A DNA stretch of 64,000 bases from the NCBI RefSeq assembly GCF_007828865.1, contig NZ_VIVK01000001.1, positions 4,836,001-4,900,000 of the forward strand, given 5' to 3'. Made by a program: the position numbers and the translations under genes. Of this stretch, positions 51,812 through 59,497 are shown one piece after another (within the stretch, counting starts at the first letter, position 1; each line of letters begins with the position of its first letter). Source of the DNA: Kribbella amoyensis. Lineage in GTDB: Bacteria > Actinomycetota > Actinomycetes > Propionibacteriales > Kribbellaceae. Below the pieces are notes generated by a model. It did not search any database, had not been told where the DNA came from, and worked only from the letters and a program-made list of their open reading frames with translations.

Positions 51812-53340
51812 CCACGGAGTCCACCCCCAGCGCCCGTGTCGTGATCGACCTGGACGTGCCCGGCCCGACCATCAGCCGTCACCTCTACGGTCACTTCGCC
51901 GAGCACCTCGGCCGGTGCGTGTACGGCGGCTTCTACGTCGGCGAGTCGTCCGAGCTGCCGCACGAGGCGGGGCTCCGGCTCGACGTGGTGGAGGCACTGC
52001 GGGCGCTGAACATCCCGAACCTGCGCTGGCCGGGCGGCTGCTTCGCGGACGAGTATCACTGGAAGGACGGCATCGGGCCGAAGGAGCAGCGGCCCGGCAT
52101 GATCAACACGCACTGGGGTGACGTCGAGGAGAACAACCACTTCGGTACGCACGAGTTCATGGCGTTGTGCGAGCTGCTCGGCGCCGAGCCGTACGTGAAC
52201 GGCAACGTCGGCAGCGGCACGGTCCAGGAGATGAGCGAGTGGGTCGAGTACCTGACCCGCGACGGCGACAGCCCGATGGTCCGGCTCCGGCGCGAGAACG
52301 GCCGGGACGAACCGTGGACGGTGCCGTTCTGGGGGATCGGTAACGAGGCCTGGGGCTGTGGCGGCAACCTCCGCGCCGACGCGTACGCCGACCTCGCCAC
52401 CCGGTACGCGACCTTCCTCAAGGACCACGGCGACAACAAGTTGTACCGGATCGCGGCCGGCGCGGCGGACGACGACCTGGCCTGGACCGAGGCGCTGATG
52501 AAGGTGATCAGCTGTCTCGGCTGTGGCAAGGAGCCACGGAACATCTTCCAGGCGGTCTCGTTCCACTACTACACGGTGCCGGGGCCGTGGGCGCACAAGG
52601 GCAGCGCGACCTCGTTCGACGTCGACGACTACTACCGGACGATGCTCAAGGCGCAGGACGTCGAGCGCGTGATCGCCGGCCATTCCGCGGTGATGGACGC
52701 GTACGACCCGCAGCGCAAGGTCGGCCTGGTGCTCGACGAGTGGGGCACGTGGTGGGATGTGGAGGCGGGGACGAACCCGGGCTTCCTGTACCAGCAGAAC
52801 GCGCTCCGGGATGCGCTGGTCGCGTCGCTGCACTTCGACGTGTTCCACCGGCATGCCGAGCGACTGGTGATGGCGAACATCGCGCAGACGGTGAACGTCC
52901 TCCAGGCGATGCTGCTGACCGATGAGACCGGTGGCCTGGTCCTCACCCCGACGTACCACGTGTTCGAGATGAACAAGGGGCACCACGACGCCACCTCGGT
53001 CCCGGTCCACGTGGTCGACCGGCCCGCGGCGTACTCGGTGGATGGGAAGGACCTGGAACTCGTCTCGGCCTCGGCGAGCGTCAAGGACGGTGCTGGGCTC
53101 GTCTCGCTGACGAACCTGGATCCGACGTCGGCGTTGGACGTCGTCCTCGATCTGCGGGGTGCCGGACTCGCGTCGTCGGTGGGCCGGATCCTGGCCGCGC
53201 CGAAGTTGCACGCGCACAACACCTTCGCCGAACCGGCGGCCGTCGTCCCCTCGGAGTTGGACGTGACCGAGGATCCGCGTGGTCTGCGGGTGAACTTGCC
53301 GCCGCACTCCTTCGCGACTGTGAGCCTGCGGCTAGTCTGA
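51808..53340 (+). CDS. GH51 alpha-L-arabinofuranosidase
   Basis: This 510-residue retaining arabinofuranosidase releases terminal L-arabinofuranose from arabino-oligosaccharides. The N-terminal part shows ISRHLYGHFAEHLGRCVYGG and LRWPGGCFADEYHWKDGIG, both characteristic of GH51. The acid/base is Glu180 in IGNEAWG and the nucleophile Glu311 in LDEWGTWW; a C-terminal beta-sandwich domain follows. The start is a TTG that overlaps the preceding stop by 4 bases (TTGA) with AAGGAG 8 bases upstream, so TTG is well supported. It is cytoplasmic and completes the arabinoside locus. Confidence 0.94.
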   Translation: MTTESTPSARVVIDLDVPGPTISRHLYGHFAEHLGRCVYGGFYVGESSELPHEAGLRLDVVEALRALNIPNLRWPGGCFADEYHWKDGIGPKEQRPGMINTHWGDVEENNHFGTHEFMALCELLGAEPYVNGNVGSGTVQEMSEWVEYLTRDGDSPMVRLRRENGRDEPWTVPFWGIGNEAWGCGGNLRADAYADLATRYATFLKDHGDNKLYRIAAGAADDDLAWTEALMKVISCLGCGKEPRNIFQAVSFHYYTVPGPWAHKGSATSFDVDDYYRTMLKAQDVERVIAGHSAVMDAYDPQRKVGLVLDEWGTWWDVEAGTNPGFLYQQNALRDALVASLHFDVFHRHAERLVMANIAQTVNVLQAMLLTDETGGLVLTPTYHVFEMNKGHHDATSVPVHVVDRPAAYSVDGKDLELVSASASVKDGAGLVSLTNLDPTSALDVVLDLRGAGLASSVGRILAAPKLHAHNTFAEPAAVVPSELDVTEDPRGLRVNLPPHSFATVSLRLV

Positions 53341-53344
53341 GGCC

Positions 53345-54220
53345 ATGACCGACGAAGCTGTACGGACCTTGCTGGACGGCTTCGTCGCCTCGGTGGTGGA
53401 CGTGGTCCCGGTGGTCGCGATCTGGGTCCACGGTTCGCTGGCGCTCGGCGACTTCGTCCCCGCGCGGAGCGACCTCGACCTGGTCTGCTTGACCGACGGG
53501 CCGATCCCGGACCCCTCGGCGCTGGCGAAGTTCCACCGGCGGCTGATGCGCTCGTCGCCGGTGGGCCCGCGGCTCCACTGCACGTACGTCCCGGTGAACG
53601 CGCTGGCCGACCCCTCACTCCGGCACCCGACCTTCGCCCAGCGCCGGTACTTCGACCGCCCGGTCGGCCTGGTCGCCCGCCGCGAACTCACCCTGGCCGA
53701 CCGGTCACTCTCGGGCCCGCCACCGAGTGAGTTGCTGCCGGCAACGTCCGACGAGGACCTGGCGGCGTTCATCCGCGCGGACCTCGGGACCTTCTGGCAC
53801 CCGGTCACCACCAAACGGCTCCCGTGGTACCGCGACATCTGGGTGGACCTCTCGCTCATCACGTACGCCCGAGCGACGCGGACGCTGCAATCGGGCACCC
53901 TCATCACCAAACGAGAAGCCCTCGCCCTGCTCCCTGAGCTGGGCGCGCCCGAAGAGGTGGTCGCGGACATCCACCACCGCCGCTACGGCACCGCGTCCGA
54001 GCAGGTCGACCCGCAGCAGTTCTTCCGCGGCCGTGAGCGCGAGCGGCCCGGTGGAACCGGGTGGAGCGCTGGATTCACTCCACGATCGCTCGCTGCCTAC
54101 TCGCCGCGGTGGCGTGCGCGGCGAGCACACCTCACCCGCACCTACCTGCACACCGCGATTCCAAGGCTCCTCGCCGACCCGACGGCCACGGGCTCGGTCG
54201 ACGACAGCCGCATCACCTGA
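53345..54220 (+). CDS. nucleotidyltransferase-fold protein (aminoglycoside adenylyltransferase-like)
   Basis: This 291-residue protein has an N-terminal nucleotidyltransferase motif, HGSLALGDFVPARSDLDLV (Gly-Ser followed by Asp-x-Asp), like aminoglycoside nucleotidyltransferases and the minimal NTP-transferase families, and a helical C-terminal domain (YRDIWVDLSLITYARATRTL, ITKREALALLPEL) like the ANT(3'')-type helper domain. It may modify a small molecule or an antibiotic, but resistance cannot be inferred from this alone. It starts 4 bases after the GH51 stop and may be read from the same transcript. Its end overlaps that of the convergent YbaK gene by 8 bases. Confidence 0.8.
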   Translation: MTDEAVRTLLDGFVASVVDVVPVVAIWVHGSLALGDFVPARSDLDLVCLTDGPIPDPSALAKFHRRLMRSSPVGPRLHCTYVPVNALADPSLRHPTFAQRRYFDRPVGLVARRELTLADRSLSGPPPSELLPATSDEDLAAFIRADLGTFWHPVTTKRLPWYRDIWVDLSLITYARATRTLQSGTLITKREALALLPELGAPEEVVADIHHRRYGTASEQVDPQQFFRGRERERPGGTGWSAGFTPRSLAAYSPRWRARRAHLTRTYLHTAIPRLLADPTATGSVDDSRIT

Positions 54221-54683
54221 CGACGACCGGGGTCCCGTAGGTGAGGTCGAGGAGTTCCTGGTAGGTCGTCGGGAAGATCGAGTGCGGGATCCCACCGGCC
54301 GCCCACACCTCGTCGTACTGCTCGAGGGCCGTGTCCACCAGCGTCCGCACCGGCGCCGGGTGCCCGACCGGTGCCACGCCGCCGATCGACTGCCCGGTGT
54401 GCTGCTTGACGAACTCCGGAGTTGCCCTGCGCAACTTCCCGATCCCGAGCTCGGCCGCCAGCTTCTGGGTGTCGACCCGATGCGCGCCCGACGTCAGGAT
54501 GAGGACCGGCTCACCGTCCCCGTCGAAGATCAGGCTGTTCGCGATCGCCCCGACCTCGCAGCCGAGCTCCGCCGCCGCGGCGGCCGCGGTCGGGACGGCC
54601 TCGTCGAGGATCCGGATCTCACCGGTGGCCCCGGCCGCCGCCAAGGCGTCGGCCACCCGCTGGACGTTGGGATGTGTGCTCAC
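54213..54683 (-). CDS. YbaK/EbsC-type aminoacyl-tRNA deacylase
   Basis: This 156-residue protein belongs to the YbaK/ProX superfamily that hydrolyses mischarged aminoacyl-tRNAs, chiefly Cys-tRNA(Pro) or Ala-tRNA(Pro). Family features are GAIANSLIFDGDGEPVLILTSGAHRVDTQKLA (substrate-pocket residues), QSIGGVAPVGHP (conserved GGxxPxGH loop) and EVWAAGGIPHSIFPTTYQELL. It starts at a GTG. It lies 9 bases downstream of the DUF4037 gene on the same strand. The exact amino acid specificity is not clear. Confidence 0.9.
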   Translation of the reverse strand: MSTHPNVQRVADALAAAGATGEIRILDEAVPTAAAAAAELGCEVGAIANSLIFDGDGEPVLILTSGAHRVDTQKLAAELGIGKLRRATPEFVKQHTGQSIGGVAPVGHPAPVRTLVDTALEQYDEVWAAGGIPHSIFPTTYQELLDLTYGTPVVVR

Positions 54684-54692
54684 GTCGTAACC

Positions 54693-55718
54693 CTATTTCT
54701 CGTAGATCCCGATCAACCGCCGGTACGCAGCGGTCGTAGTCAGCAAATCAGTGTTGTCCGCGAACTGGTCGACCGACCCCACCAGCTCCAGCTCTTGCAG
54801 CCGCGGATCCCGGACCCGTTCCAGGCACGCCGCCACGAACCGCTCCGCCCCGAGCACCGTCGCCGGCCGCTCGTGGAACTGCCGCGCCGAAGGATCCACC
54901 GCCGCCGTGATCCCCAACGCGTTGTGCCGCCGCGCCATCACCTCGTACGCCCCGACCAGCGCGCGCTCGCGATCCGCCAACTCGTCCGCGGCGAGCACCT
55001 CGGCCAGCCTCCGATCCAGCCCGTCCGGATGGTCGAGCCTTGCGAAGGCCGTCCCCAGCCATTTCGAGTACGGCGCGTACGCGCGATCCATCAACAGCGC
55101 CAGCCGCATCACGTCCCGGGCCAACCGAGCCGCCAGGACCCGCGAACCCAGGTGATCGCCCACCTCGTCCGTGCGTTGGACGAACGGCTCCTCCTGCCCG
55201 ATCCGGGACCACTGGCACGCCAGCATCCACAGCCAGACGTCGTCCGGATACCACCGGAGCGCCTCGCGAACCGGCGCGAGCCGCCCGTCATCCGCGTACA
55301 CCGCGCCCGAGGTCACGCCGAGCAGCATCTGCTGCGGCGTGATCAGCCAGTCCTGCGTCCTGATCCCTTGGGTGGCGTCGAAGCCGAGGTGCCCGGTCAA
55401 CCAGTCGGCCATCGTCGTGACGGTGATGTGGTGGATCGGTGTCTGGGTGTCCCACCCGAAGCGGATCGGGTGGCCCTGGTAAAGATCGGGGAGGTTGTCG
55501 TCGATTCGCTTCCGCACCCGCTCGACCTCGTCGGCGTCCACGAAGACGTGCAGCCGCGGACCCCACCCGTGGTCCGTCGACCGGGCCGTGTCGTAGCCGA
55601 GGACATCGGACCCCCAACCGACCAGCCCGGCGGCATACGGCACGTCGCCGAGCAGCGGGCGGATCACCTCGGCATGGAAGCCGGCCCCGAGGTCTCTGGC
55701 CGAAGTGAAGGTCGTCAT
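54693..55718 (-). CDS. DUF4037 protein with nucleotidyltransferase-like core
   Basis: This 341-residue protein matches DUF4037, a family related to nucleotidyltransferases. The N-terminal region GLVGWGSDVLGYDTARSTDHGWGPRLHVFVD contains a Gly-Ser followed by two Asp-type positions, and the remainder is helical (VWLWMLACQWSRIGQEEPFVQRTDEVGDHLGSRV, LLMDRAYAPYSKWLGTAF). Function is unknown. It is the second nucleotidyltransferase-fold gene within 2 kb, with the YbaK gene between them. The start is an ATG with a clean family N-terminus; the upstream gap to the DM13 gene is 69 bases. Confidence 0.83.
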   Translation of the reverse strand: MTTFTSARDLGAGFHAEVIRPLLGDVPYAAGLVGWGSDVLGYDTARSTDHGWGPRLHVFVDADEVERVRKRIDDNLPDLYQGHPIRFGWDTQTPIHHITVTTMADWLTGHLGFDATQGIRTQDWLITPQQMLLGVTSGAVYADDGRLAPVREALRWYPDDVWLWMLACQWSRIGQEEPFVQRTDEVGDHLGSRVLAARLARDVMRLALLMDRAYAPYSKWLGTAFARLDHPDGLDRRLAEVLAADELADRERALVGAYEVMARRHNALGITAAVDPSARQFHERPATVLGAERFVAACLERVRDPRLQELELVGSVDQFADNTDLLTTTAAYRRLIGIYEK

Positions 55719-55787
55719 ACCGGCGACAGTAGTTCGGGCCGAGACCCCACAACATCCGGTTTTCCGTAGCCCTGGGTGGGGTTTTCC

Positions 55788-56390
55788 TCAGGATGCGACG
55801 AGCTCGGCGGCTCCGAACGAGACGTTGAACCGGTTGCACCAGATGGACACGCTGCGGAAGTCCGTCAGGTCGACGTCCGCGGGGATGACGTAGTTCTGGT
55901 TGCCCTTGTTGCCTTTCAGCTGGCCGAGGCTGCGGTACTCGCCGTCGTCGAAGACGTGCCAGCCCGCCCGGCCCGGCCGGACCGCGGCGTCGCTCAGCCA
56001 GACCTCGAGGTCGGGGCCGTCGGACGTGTCGAGATCCTGCAGGCGCAGGATCCGTGAGCCGTCAGGGAGCCGCACGATCGCGACGGACCCGGTGGTCTCG
56101 TGTTCGTGACTGATCAGCCGACCCCCTGCTTCCGTACTCGGCGTGGCCGGCTTGGCCGAGGTGCTCGCGGACGGGCGACGGCTCGGGGTTCCGGACGGAT
56201 CGCCGGAAACTGTCGGTGCCGCCGGTGAGGATGAGGGCATGGAGATCGGAGCAGCGCCGGGCAGCGCCTCGTCGACGACTTTGTCGGTGAAGATCCGCCA
56301 CGGCTGGAAGAGCGGCAGCGCCACGGCCGCTCCTACCGCTGCCAGGGCAACGAAGCTCACCACGAGCGTTCGACGACCGGGTTTCGCCAT
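55788..56390 (-). CDS. membrane-anchored DM13 domain protein
   Basis: This 200-residue protein has a short cytoplasmic start, one membrane segment (TLVVSFVALAAVGAAVALPLF), a Ser/Pro/Thr-rich spacer and a C-terminal DM13 domain (SHEHETTGSVAIVRLPDGSRILRLQDLDTSDGPDLEVWLSD; SIWCNRFNVSFGAAELV). DM13 domains carry a conserved Cys and have been linked to electron transfer or redox roles outside the membrane. The family function in actinobacteria is unknown to me. It is divergent from the SOS-box promoter region. Confidence 0.87.
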   Translation of the reverse strand: MAKPGRRTLVVSFVALAAVGAAVALPLFQPWRIFTDKVVDEALPGAAPISMPSSSPAAPTVSGDPSGTPSRRPSASTSAKPATPSTEAGGRLISHEHETTGSVAIVRLPDGSRILRLQDLDTSDGPDLEVWLSDAAVRPGRAGWHVFDDGEYRSLGQLKGNKGNQNYVIPADVDLTDFRSVSIWCNRFNVSFGAAELVAS

Positions 56391-56485
56391 GCTGCTGCTC
56401 CCTCGCTCCTGCTCCGCCGATTCGGTGCTGGTATCAGTCTGGCCGGGGAAGCGGCCGGACGGGGACGCGCCGGGCTTACGGCCCG

Positions 56486-56539
56486 TTGACGTTTGTCGGC
56501 GGGCGCGGCTACGCTTTCAGTGTTCGAACAGATGTTCGA
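56486..56539 (+). promoter_or_regulatory. LexA (SOS) box overlapping a predicted promoter
   Basis: TCGAAC-AGAT-GTTCGA at 56524-56539 is a perfect match to the actinobacterial SOS box (TCGAAC, four bases, GTTCGA). Upstream, TTGACG (56486-56491) and TACGCT (56510-56515) are separated by 18 bases and form a credible promoter whose start point would fall inside the box, so LexA would block it directly. The DUF6504/HEPN genes begin about 200 bases downstream; that leader contains no gene I can support. The leftward DM13 gene starts 95 bases to the left of the promoter. Confidence 0.82.
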
Positions 56540-56736
56540 TTGAGTCGCTGCCGGTTTCGTCGGGAGGCCGGTCCGGAGCGATCAGGACGACTGTTCGGTC
56601 CCGGTGCGGAGTTGCGGCCGCATCGGTCTCAGGCGGTCCCGGTGGGCCGGGCGCCGAGGTGGACCTCGACCCCCACCTCGCGTCCACCCGCCGGGCCGTC
56701 GACCAGGGGAAGTTCGGGCACAGGAGGCGATGGAGC

Positions 56737-57096
56737 ATGTGGGAGTTCGACGAGGTTGTCGAGGTGCGTTCGGGCGTCGTGAACGGCGTCGAGGCTCCGG
56801 CGCAGTTCCTGTGGCGCGGCCGGCTCTGGCGAGTCTGCTCCGTGCAGTCGTACTGGGTGGAGACCGCCGCCTGGTGGGAGCGCGGGGTGATCGGCTCCGG
56901 CGTCGGCGCGGCGACCGCGACGGCGGTGGCGGGATCATCCGCGGCCGTCGGGGTGTTGGACGAAAAGTGGGGACCGCAGCGTGCGGTCTACCGAGTGGAA
57001 GCAGGCTGCGGCCGGCAGGGGCGGCGCGAGGTGTTCGACCTCGCCCACGACCCGGACTCCGGCCGCTGGCAACTGGAGAGGGTGACCGACCGATGA
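56737..57096 (+). CDS. DUF6504 family small protein
   Basis: This 119-residue protein has a core that matches DUF6504: FDEVVEVRSGVVNGVEAPAQFLWRGRLWRVCSVQSYWVE, and a C-terminal VYRVEAGCGRQGRREVFDLAHDPDSGRWQLERV. Such proteins are common in actinobacteria and are often found with DNA polymerase genes of the damage-tolerance type; function is unknown. A putative LexA box lies upstream. AGGAGG is 10 bases before the ATG. The stop overlaps the HEPN gene start by 4 bases (ATGA). Confidence 0.82.
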   Translation: MWEFDEVVEVRSGVVNGVEAPAQFLWRGRLWRVCSVQSYWVETAAWWERGVIGSGVGAATATAVAGSSAAVGVLDEKWGPQRAVYRVEAGCGRQGRREVFDLAHDPDSGRWQLERVTDR

Positions 57097-57566
57097 CAGT
57101 CTCACCGGTGTCCCCGGCAGCCGCGCCCGCGGCCCGCCGCGATCTGTCCCGCGCCCGCCACGCGCTCGCCGAGGCCCGGGAGACCGACGACCACCTCATC
57201 AAGTACTCGAGCGCCCACGTGGCCGCCCTCCGGGTGGCCGCCGCGGTGCTCGCCGTCCGCGCCCGTCCGGTGCGCTCCGGTGCTCGTCGCCGGGTCCAGC
57301 GCAACGCCTGGGTGCTGCTGTCCGAGGTGGCGCCCGAGTTCGGCGAGTGGGCGACGTTCTTCGCCGCCGGTGCGTCTCGGCGCGCTGCCGCCGAGGCCGG
57401 CCTCGAGCGAGCAGTCACGACCCGGGAGGCCGACGACCTGATCCGCGCCGTGGAGACTTTCTACGAGCTGGTCGAGTCCAGCCTTCGCCTCACCGCCCAA
57501 CCCGTCCTGCCGGAAGCCTCCGACCCTCAGTCCGTCCTGGCCCAGCCCTGGATGCAGGCCAGCTGA
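57093..57566 (+). CDS. SAV_6107-type HEPN domain protein
   Basis: This 157-residue, mostly helical protein matches the SAV_6107 HEPN family of actinobacteria: AARRDLSRARHALAEARETDDHLIKYSSAHVAALRVAAAVLAVRARP at the N-terminus and FFAAGASRRAAAEAGLERAVTTREADDLIRAVETFYELVESSL in the middle. HEPN domains include RNA nucleases and adaptors; the R-x4-6-H motif typical of catalytic members is not evident, so a nuclease role is doubtful. It is coupled to the DUF6504 gene by a 4-base overlap and would share its SOS control. Confidence 0.82.
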   Translation: MTVSPVSPAAAPAARRDLSRARHALAEARETDDHLIKYSSAHVAALRVAAAVLAVRARPVRSGARRRVQRNAWVLLSEVAPEFGEWATFFAAGASRRAAAEAGLERAVTTREADDLIRAVETFYELVESSLRLTAQPVLPEASDPQSVLAQPWMQAS

Positions 57567-57643
57567 CCGTCGCGCAGCGGGCCTGAACGGCCGGCGCGGC
57601 ATCACGAACTCTCCAACTGCCGGGCCGGGCCGGAGGAAATCTA

Positions 57644-57721
57644 AGGTTGCCGATTCGGCATCCCGCCGCCCAGGGGCCGACACGACCCCCTGGCCGAGGC
57701 AACCTGTTGGGACCGGGTCCC
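57644..57721. other. nested inverted repeats upstream of the sigma factor gene
   Basis: An 8-bp outer stem (AGGTTGCC, 57644-57651, with GGCAACCT, 57698-57705) encloses a 7-bp inner stem (CCAGGGG, 57670-57676, with CCCCTGG, 57687-57693). A separate perfect repeat GGGACC-G-GGTCCC follows at 57709-57721. The element lies between the HEPN stop and the sigma factor start. It could end the upstream transcript, form a structured leader, or be an operator; there is no U-run. Confidence 0.55.
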
Positions 57722-57765
57722 GTACTTGTGATCGTCAACTGATCCGGCGACGACGGGACGCGCAG

Positions 57766-58287
57766 ATGCTGGGGAAACAGCGGCGGGACCAGGAGTTCTC
57801 CGAGTACGTCGCGACCCGCCGGTCGCGGCTGGTGGGCACCGCCTACCTGCTCTGCGGGGACCGGCACCAGGCCGAGGACCTGGTCCAGACAGCACTGGCC
57901 AAGCTCTACGTCGCCTGGCCGCGGGTCCGGCGCGCAGACGGCGCCGACGCCTACGTCCGGCGGATCCTGGTCAACGCCGGGATCGACGCCAGCCGACGGC
58001 CCTGGCGGCGCGAGCAGACGTCCGGCGAGTTGCCGGAGCGGCCGATGGACGAGGGGCTCGGGCTGGAGGACCGCGACGAGCTGATGGCGGCACTGAGCAC
58101 GCTGGCGGTTGGCCAGCGGCGGGTCATCATCCTGCGCTACTGGCTGGGTCTTTCCGTCGAGGAAGCCGCCGCCGACCTGGGCATCACCGCCGGCACGGTG
58201 AAGAGCCAGTGCTCGAAGGCCCTGCAGAACCTCAGGGGTCAGTTGGCCGACTCCCGACTCGCGGAACTGATGGAGGACGCCTCATGA
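57766..58287 (+). CDS. SigE-family ECF RNA polymerase sigma factor
   Basis: This 173-residue extracytoplasmic-function sigma factor belongs to the SigE family typical of actinobacteria. Region 2 includes LVGTAYLLCGDRHQAEDLVQTALAKLYVAWPRV and ADAYVRRILVNAGIDASRR; region 4 is ALSTLAVGQRRVIILRYWLGLSVEEAAADLGITAGTVKSQCSKALQNLRGQL, with a clear HTH. It should direct transcription of a small regulon in response to an envelope signal. The next gene starts by a 4-base overlap and encodes a membrane protein, likely its partner. No palindromic -35 autoregulation site can be assigned with confidence. Confidence 0.93.
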   Translation: MLGKQRRDQEFSEYVATRRSRLVGTAYLLCGDRHQAEDLVQTALAKLYVAWPRVRRADGADAYVRRILVNAGIDASRRPWRREQTSGELPERPMDEGLGLEDRDELMAALSTLAVGQRRVIILRYWLGLSVEEAAADLGITAGTVKSQCSKALQNLRGQLADSRLAELMEDAS

Positions 58288-59207
58288 ACGAGAACGACTT
58301 GCACGAGCAACTGGCCCGCAGTACGGCGTGGACCGATTCGCTGTCTACCGATCCGACTGCTGACCTTCTGCGTGGTCGCCGGCGGTTGCGCCGGCGCCGG
58401 GCTCTTGTCGGAGCCGGCAGCGCTTGCGCTGTTGCGCTGGTCGCCACGGGTGGGAGCCTGGCCACCGCGCACCTAGGTGGTACGACGGACCCGGCTGGGT
58501 CCGGGCAGAACCAGGCGACGGTCCAGCACAGCCTGGTCCCGCCCGGGGCGAGCATCGAGTTCCGGCCGGACGGGAGCTACGTCGTCCAGCCGACGCCGGG
58601 CGGGCCGAAGTACACGTGTCCTGCGAGCAAGTTCGTGCCACCCGCAGGGGCGCCCGGGCGTCCGCTGCCGCCCCCGTCGAACCACCTGGATGTCTTCGCC
58701 TCGCACGCCGACCCGAACCGCCAGCACCTGGTCGGACGCTCGAGCACTGCGGTCATTCCCACGGACACCGGGCCTTGCGGCCGCACCGGCTCTGCAGGAG
58801 CCCGATCGGACTGGTCGGAGACCGGCGGCCTCGGCTGGGCCGCCATCGCGGTCATCCCGAAATCCGCCCACGAGCCCCCGAATGGCAACGGAATCCCCCA
58901 CCCCCGCGCCGACACCTGTGGCCTGATGGACGACCGCTCCGAGTTCACCGCCTGCTGGGTCACCACAACGGCTGCCGGCCAGCAGGTCCGCGTAGGCACC
59001 CGAGGCAAGCAGGCCTATTGGGCCGGCTACGTCCGCCCCGACGGCCAACTGGCCGTCGCCACGGTAGAAGGCGACGCGCGCCTGGCCGACCCCGGCACCT
59101 TCGCCGGCCTCGACCCGTCCACCGAGAACCCGGTGGAAGCCCCCAGCGTCACCCTCGCCCAACTGATCGCCACGGTCACCGACCCCACGTTGGACACAGC
59201 CGAGTAG
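58284..59207 (+). CDS. putative membrane partner of the SigE-family sigma factor
   Basis: This 307-residue protein has a cytoplasmic N-terminus of about 45 residues with a strongly basic end (RGRRRLRRRRALVGA), one membrane segment (GSACAVALVATGGSLAT) and a large outer domain of about 235 residues with three Cys (YTCPASK, CGLMDD, ACWVTT and others). This is the layout of anti-sigma factors or sigma-associated sensors, but the N-terminus has no zinc-binding His-x3-Cys-x2-Cys motif. The ATG overlaps the sigma factor stop (ATGA). Family not recognised. Confidence 0.8.
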   Translation: MNENDLHEQLARSTAWTDSLSTDPTADLLRGRRRLRRRRALVGAGSACAVALVATGGSLATAHLGGTTDPAGSGQNQATVQHSLVPPGASIEFRPDGSYVVQPTPGGPKYTCPASKFVPPAGAPGRPLPPPSNHLDVFASHADPNRQHLVGRSSTAVIPTDTGPCGRTGSAGARSDWSETGGLGWAAIAVIPKSAHEPPNGNGIPHPRADTCGLMDDRSEFTACWVTTTAAGQQVRVGTRGKQAYWAGYVRPDGQLAVATVEGDARLADPGTFAGLDPSTENPVEAPSVTLAQLIATVTDPTLDTAE

Positions 59208-59400
59208 CCCACGGCGCCGCCACGGTCGACGCCGGTGAAGATCTCCCAGCCGCAGTACGCCTGGCGCTTGCCGCCGGCATCGGCGCAGACCGTCGCGAAC
59301 GGGTTGGACGGACACGGGTAGAGCAAGTCGTCGTGCACCTGCATCCCCACTCCGCCTTCGATGTCCACGCTGGTGACGGTCCAGCGCACCCTGAGTCGCC
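59208..59400 (-). pseudogene. gene remnant with coding-like bias, secreted-type Cys-rich sequence
   Basis: The minus strand here has one open frame with strong third-position G/C and protein-like composition (RWTVTSVDIEGGVGMQ, DLLYPCPSNPFATVCA, KRQAYCGWEIFTGVDRGG). The frame stays open leftwards into the antisense of the membrane partner gene and has no convincing start or end of its own. I cannot name a family. It is probably a fragment of a gene lost from this 290-base gap; a chance open frame in high-GC DNA is the alternative. Confidence 0.3.
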
Positions 59401-59497
59401 ACCGGGTACCTGGTGCCTGGTGGCGGCTCGGTGTGTGGGAGTGGTGGGGAAGTAGGGTGTGGGCTGCAGGGTTCTGGAGGCGAGGAGGGCACTCAGG

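Noticed and set aside
56540..56736. Small gene between the SOS box and the DUF6504 gene
   Set aside because: No frame has a ribosome site, start and protein-like composition; the long frame upstream of DUF6504 is an extension without coding character.
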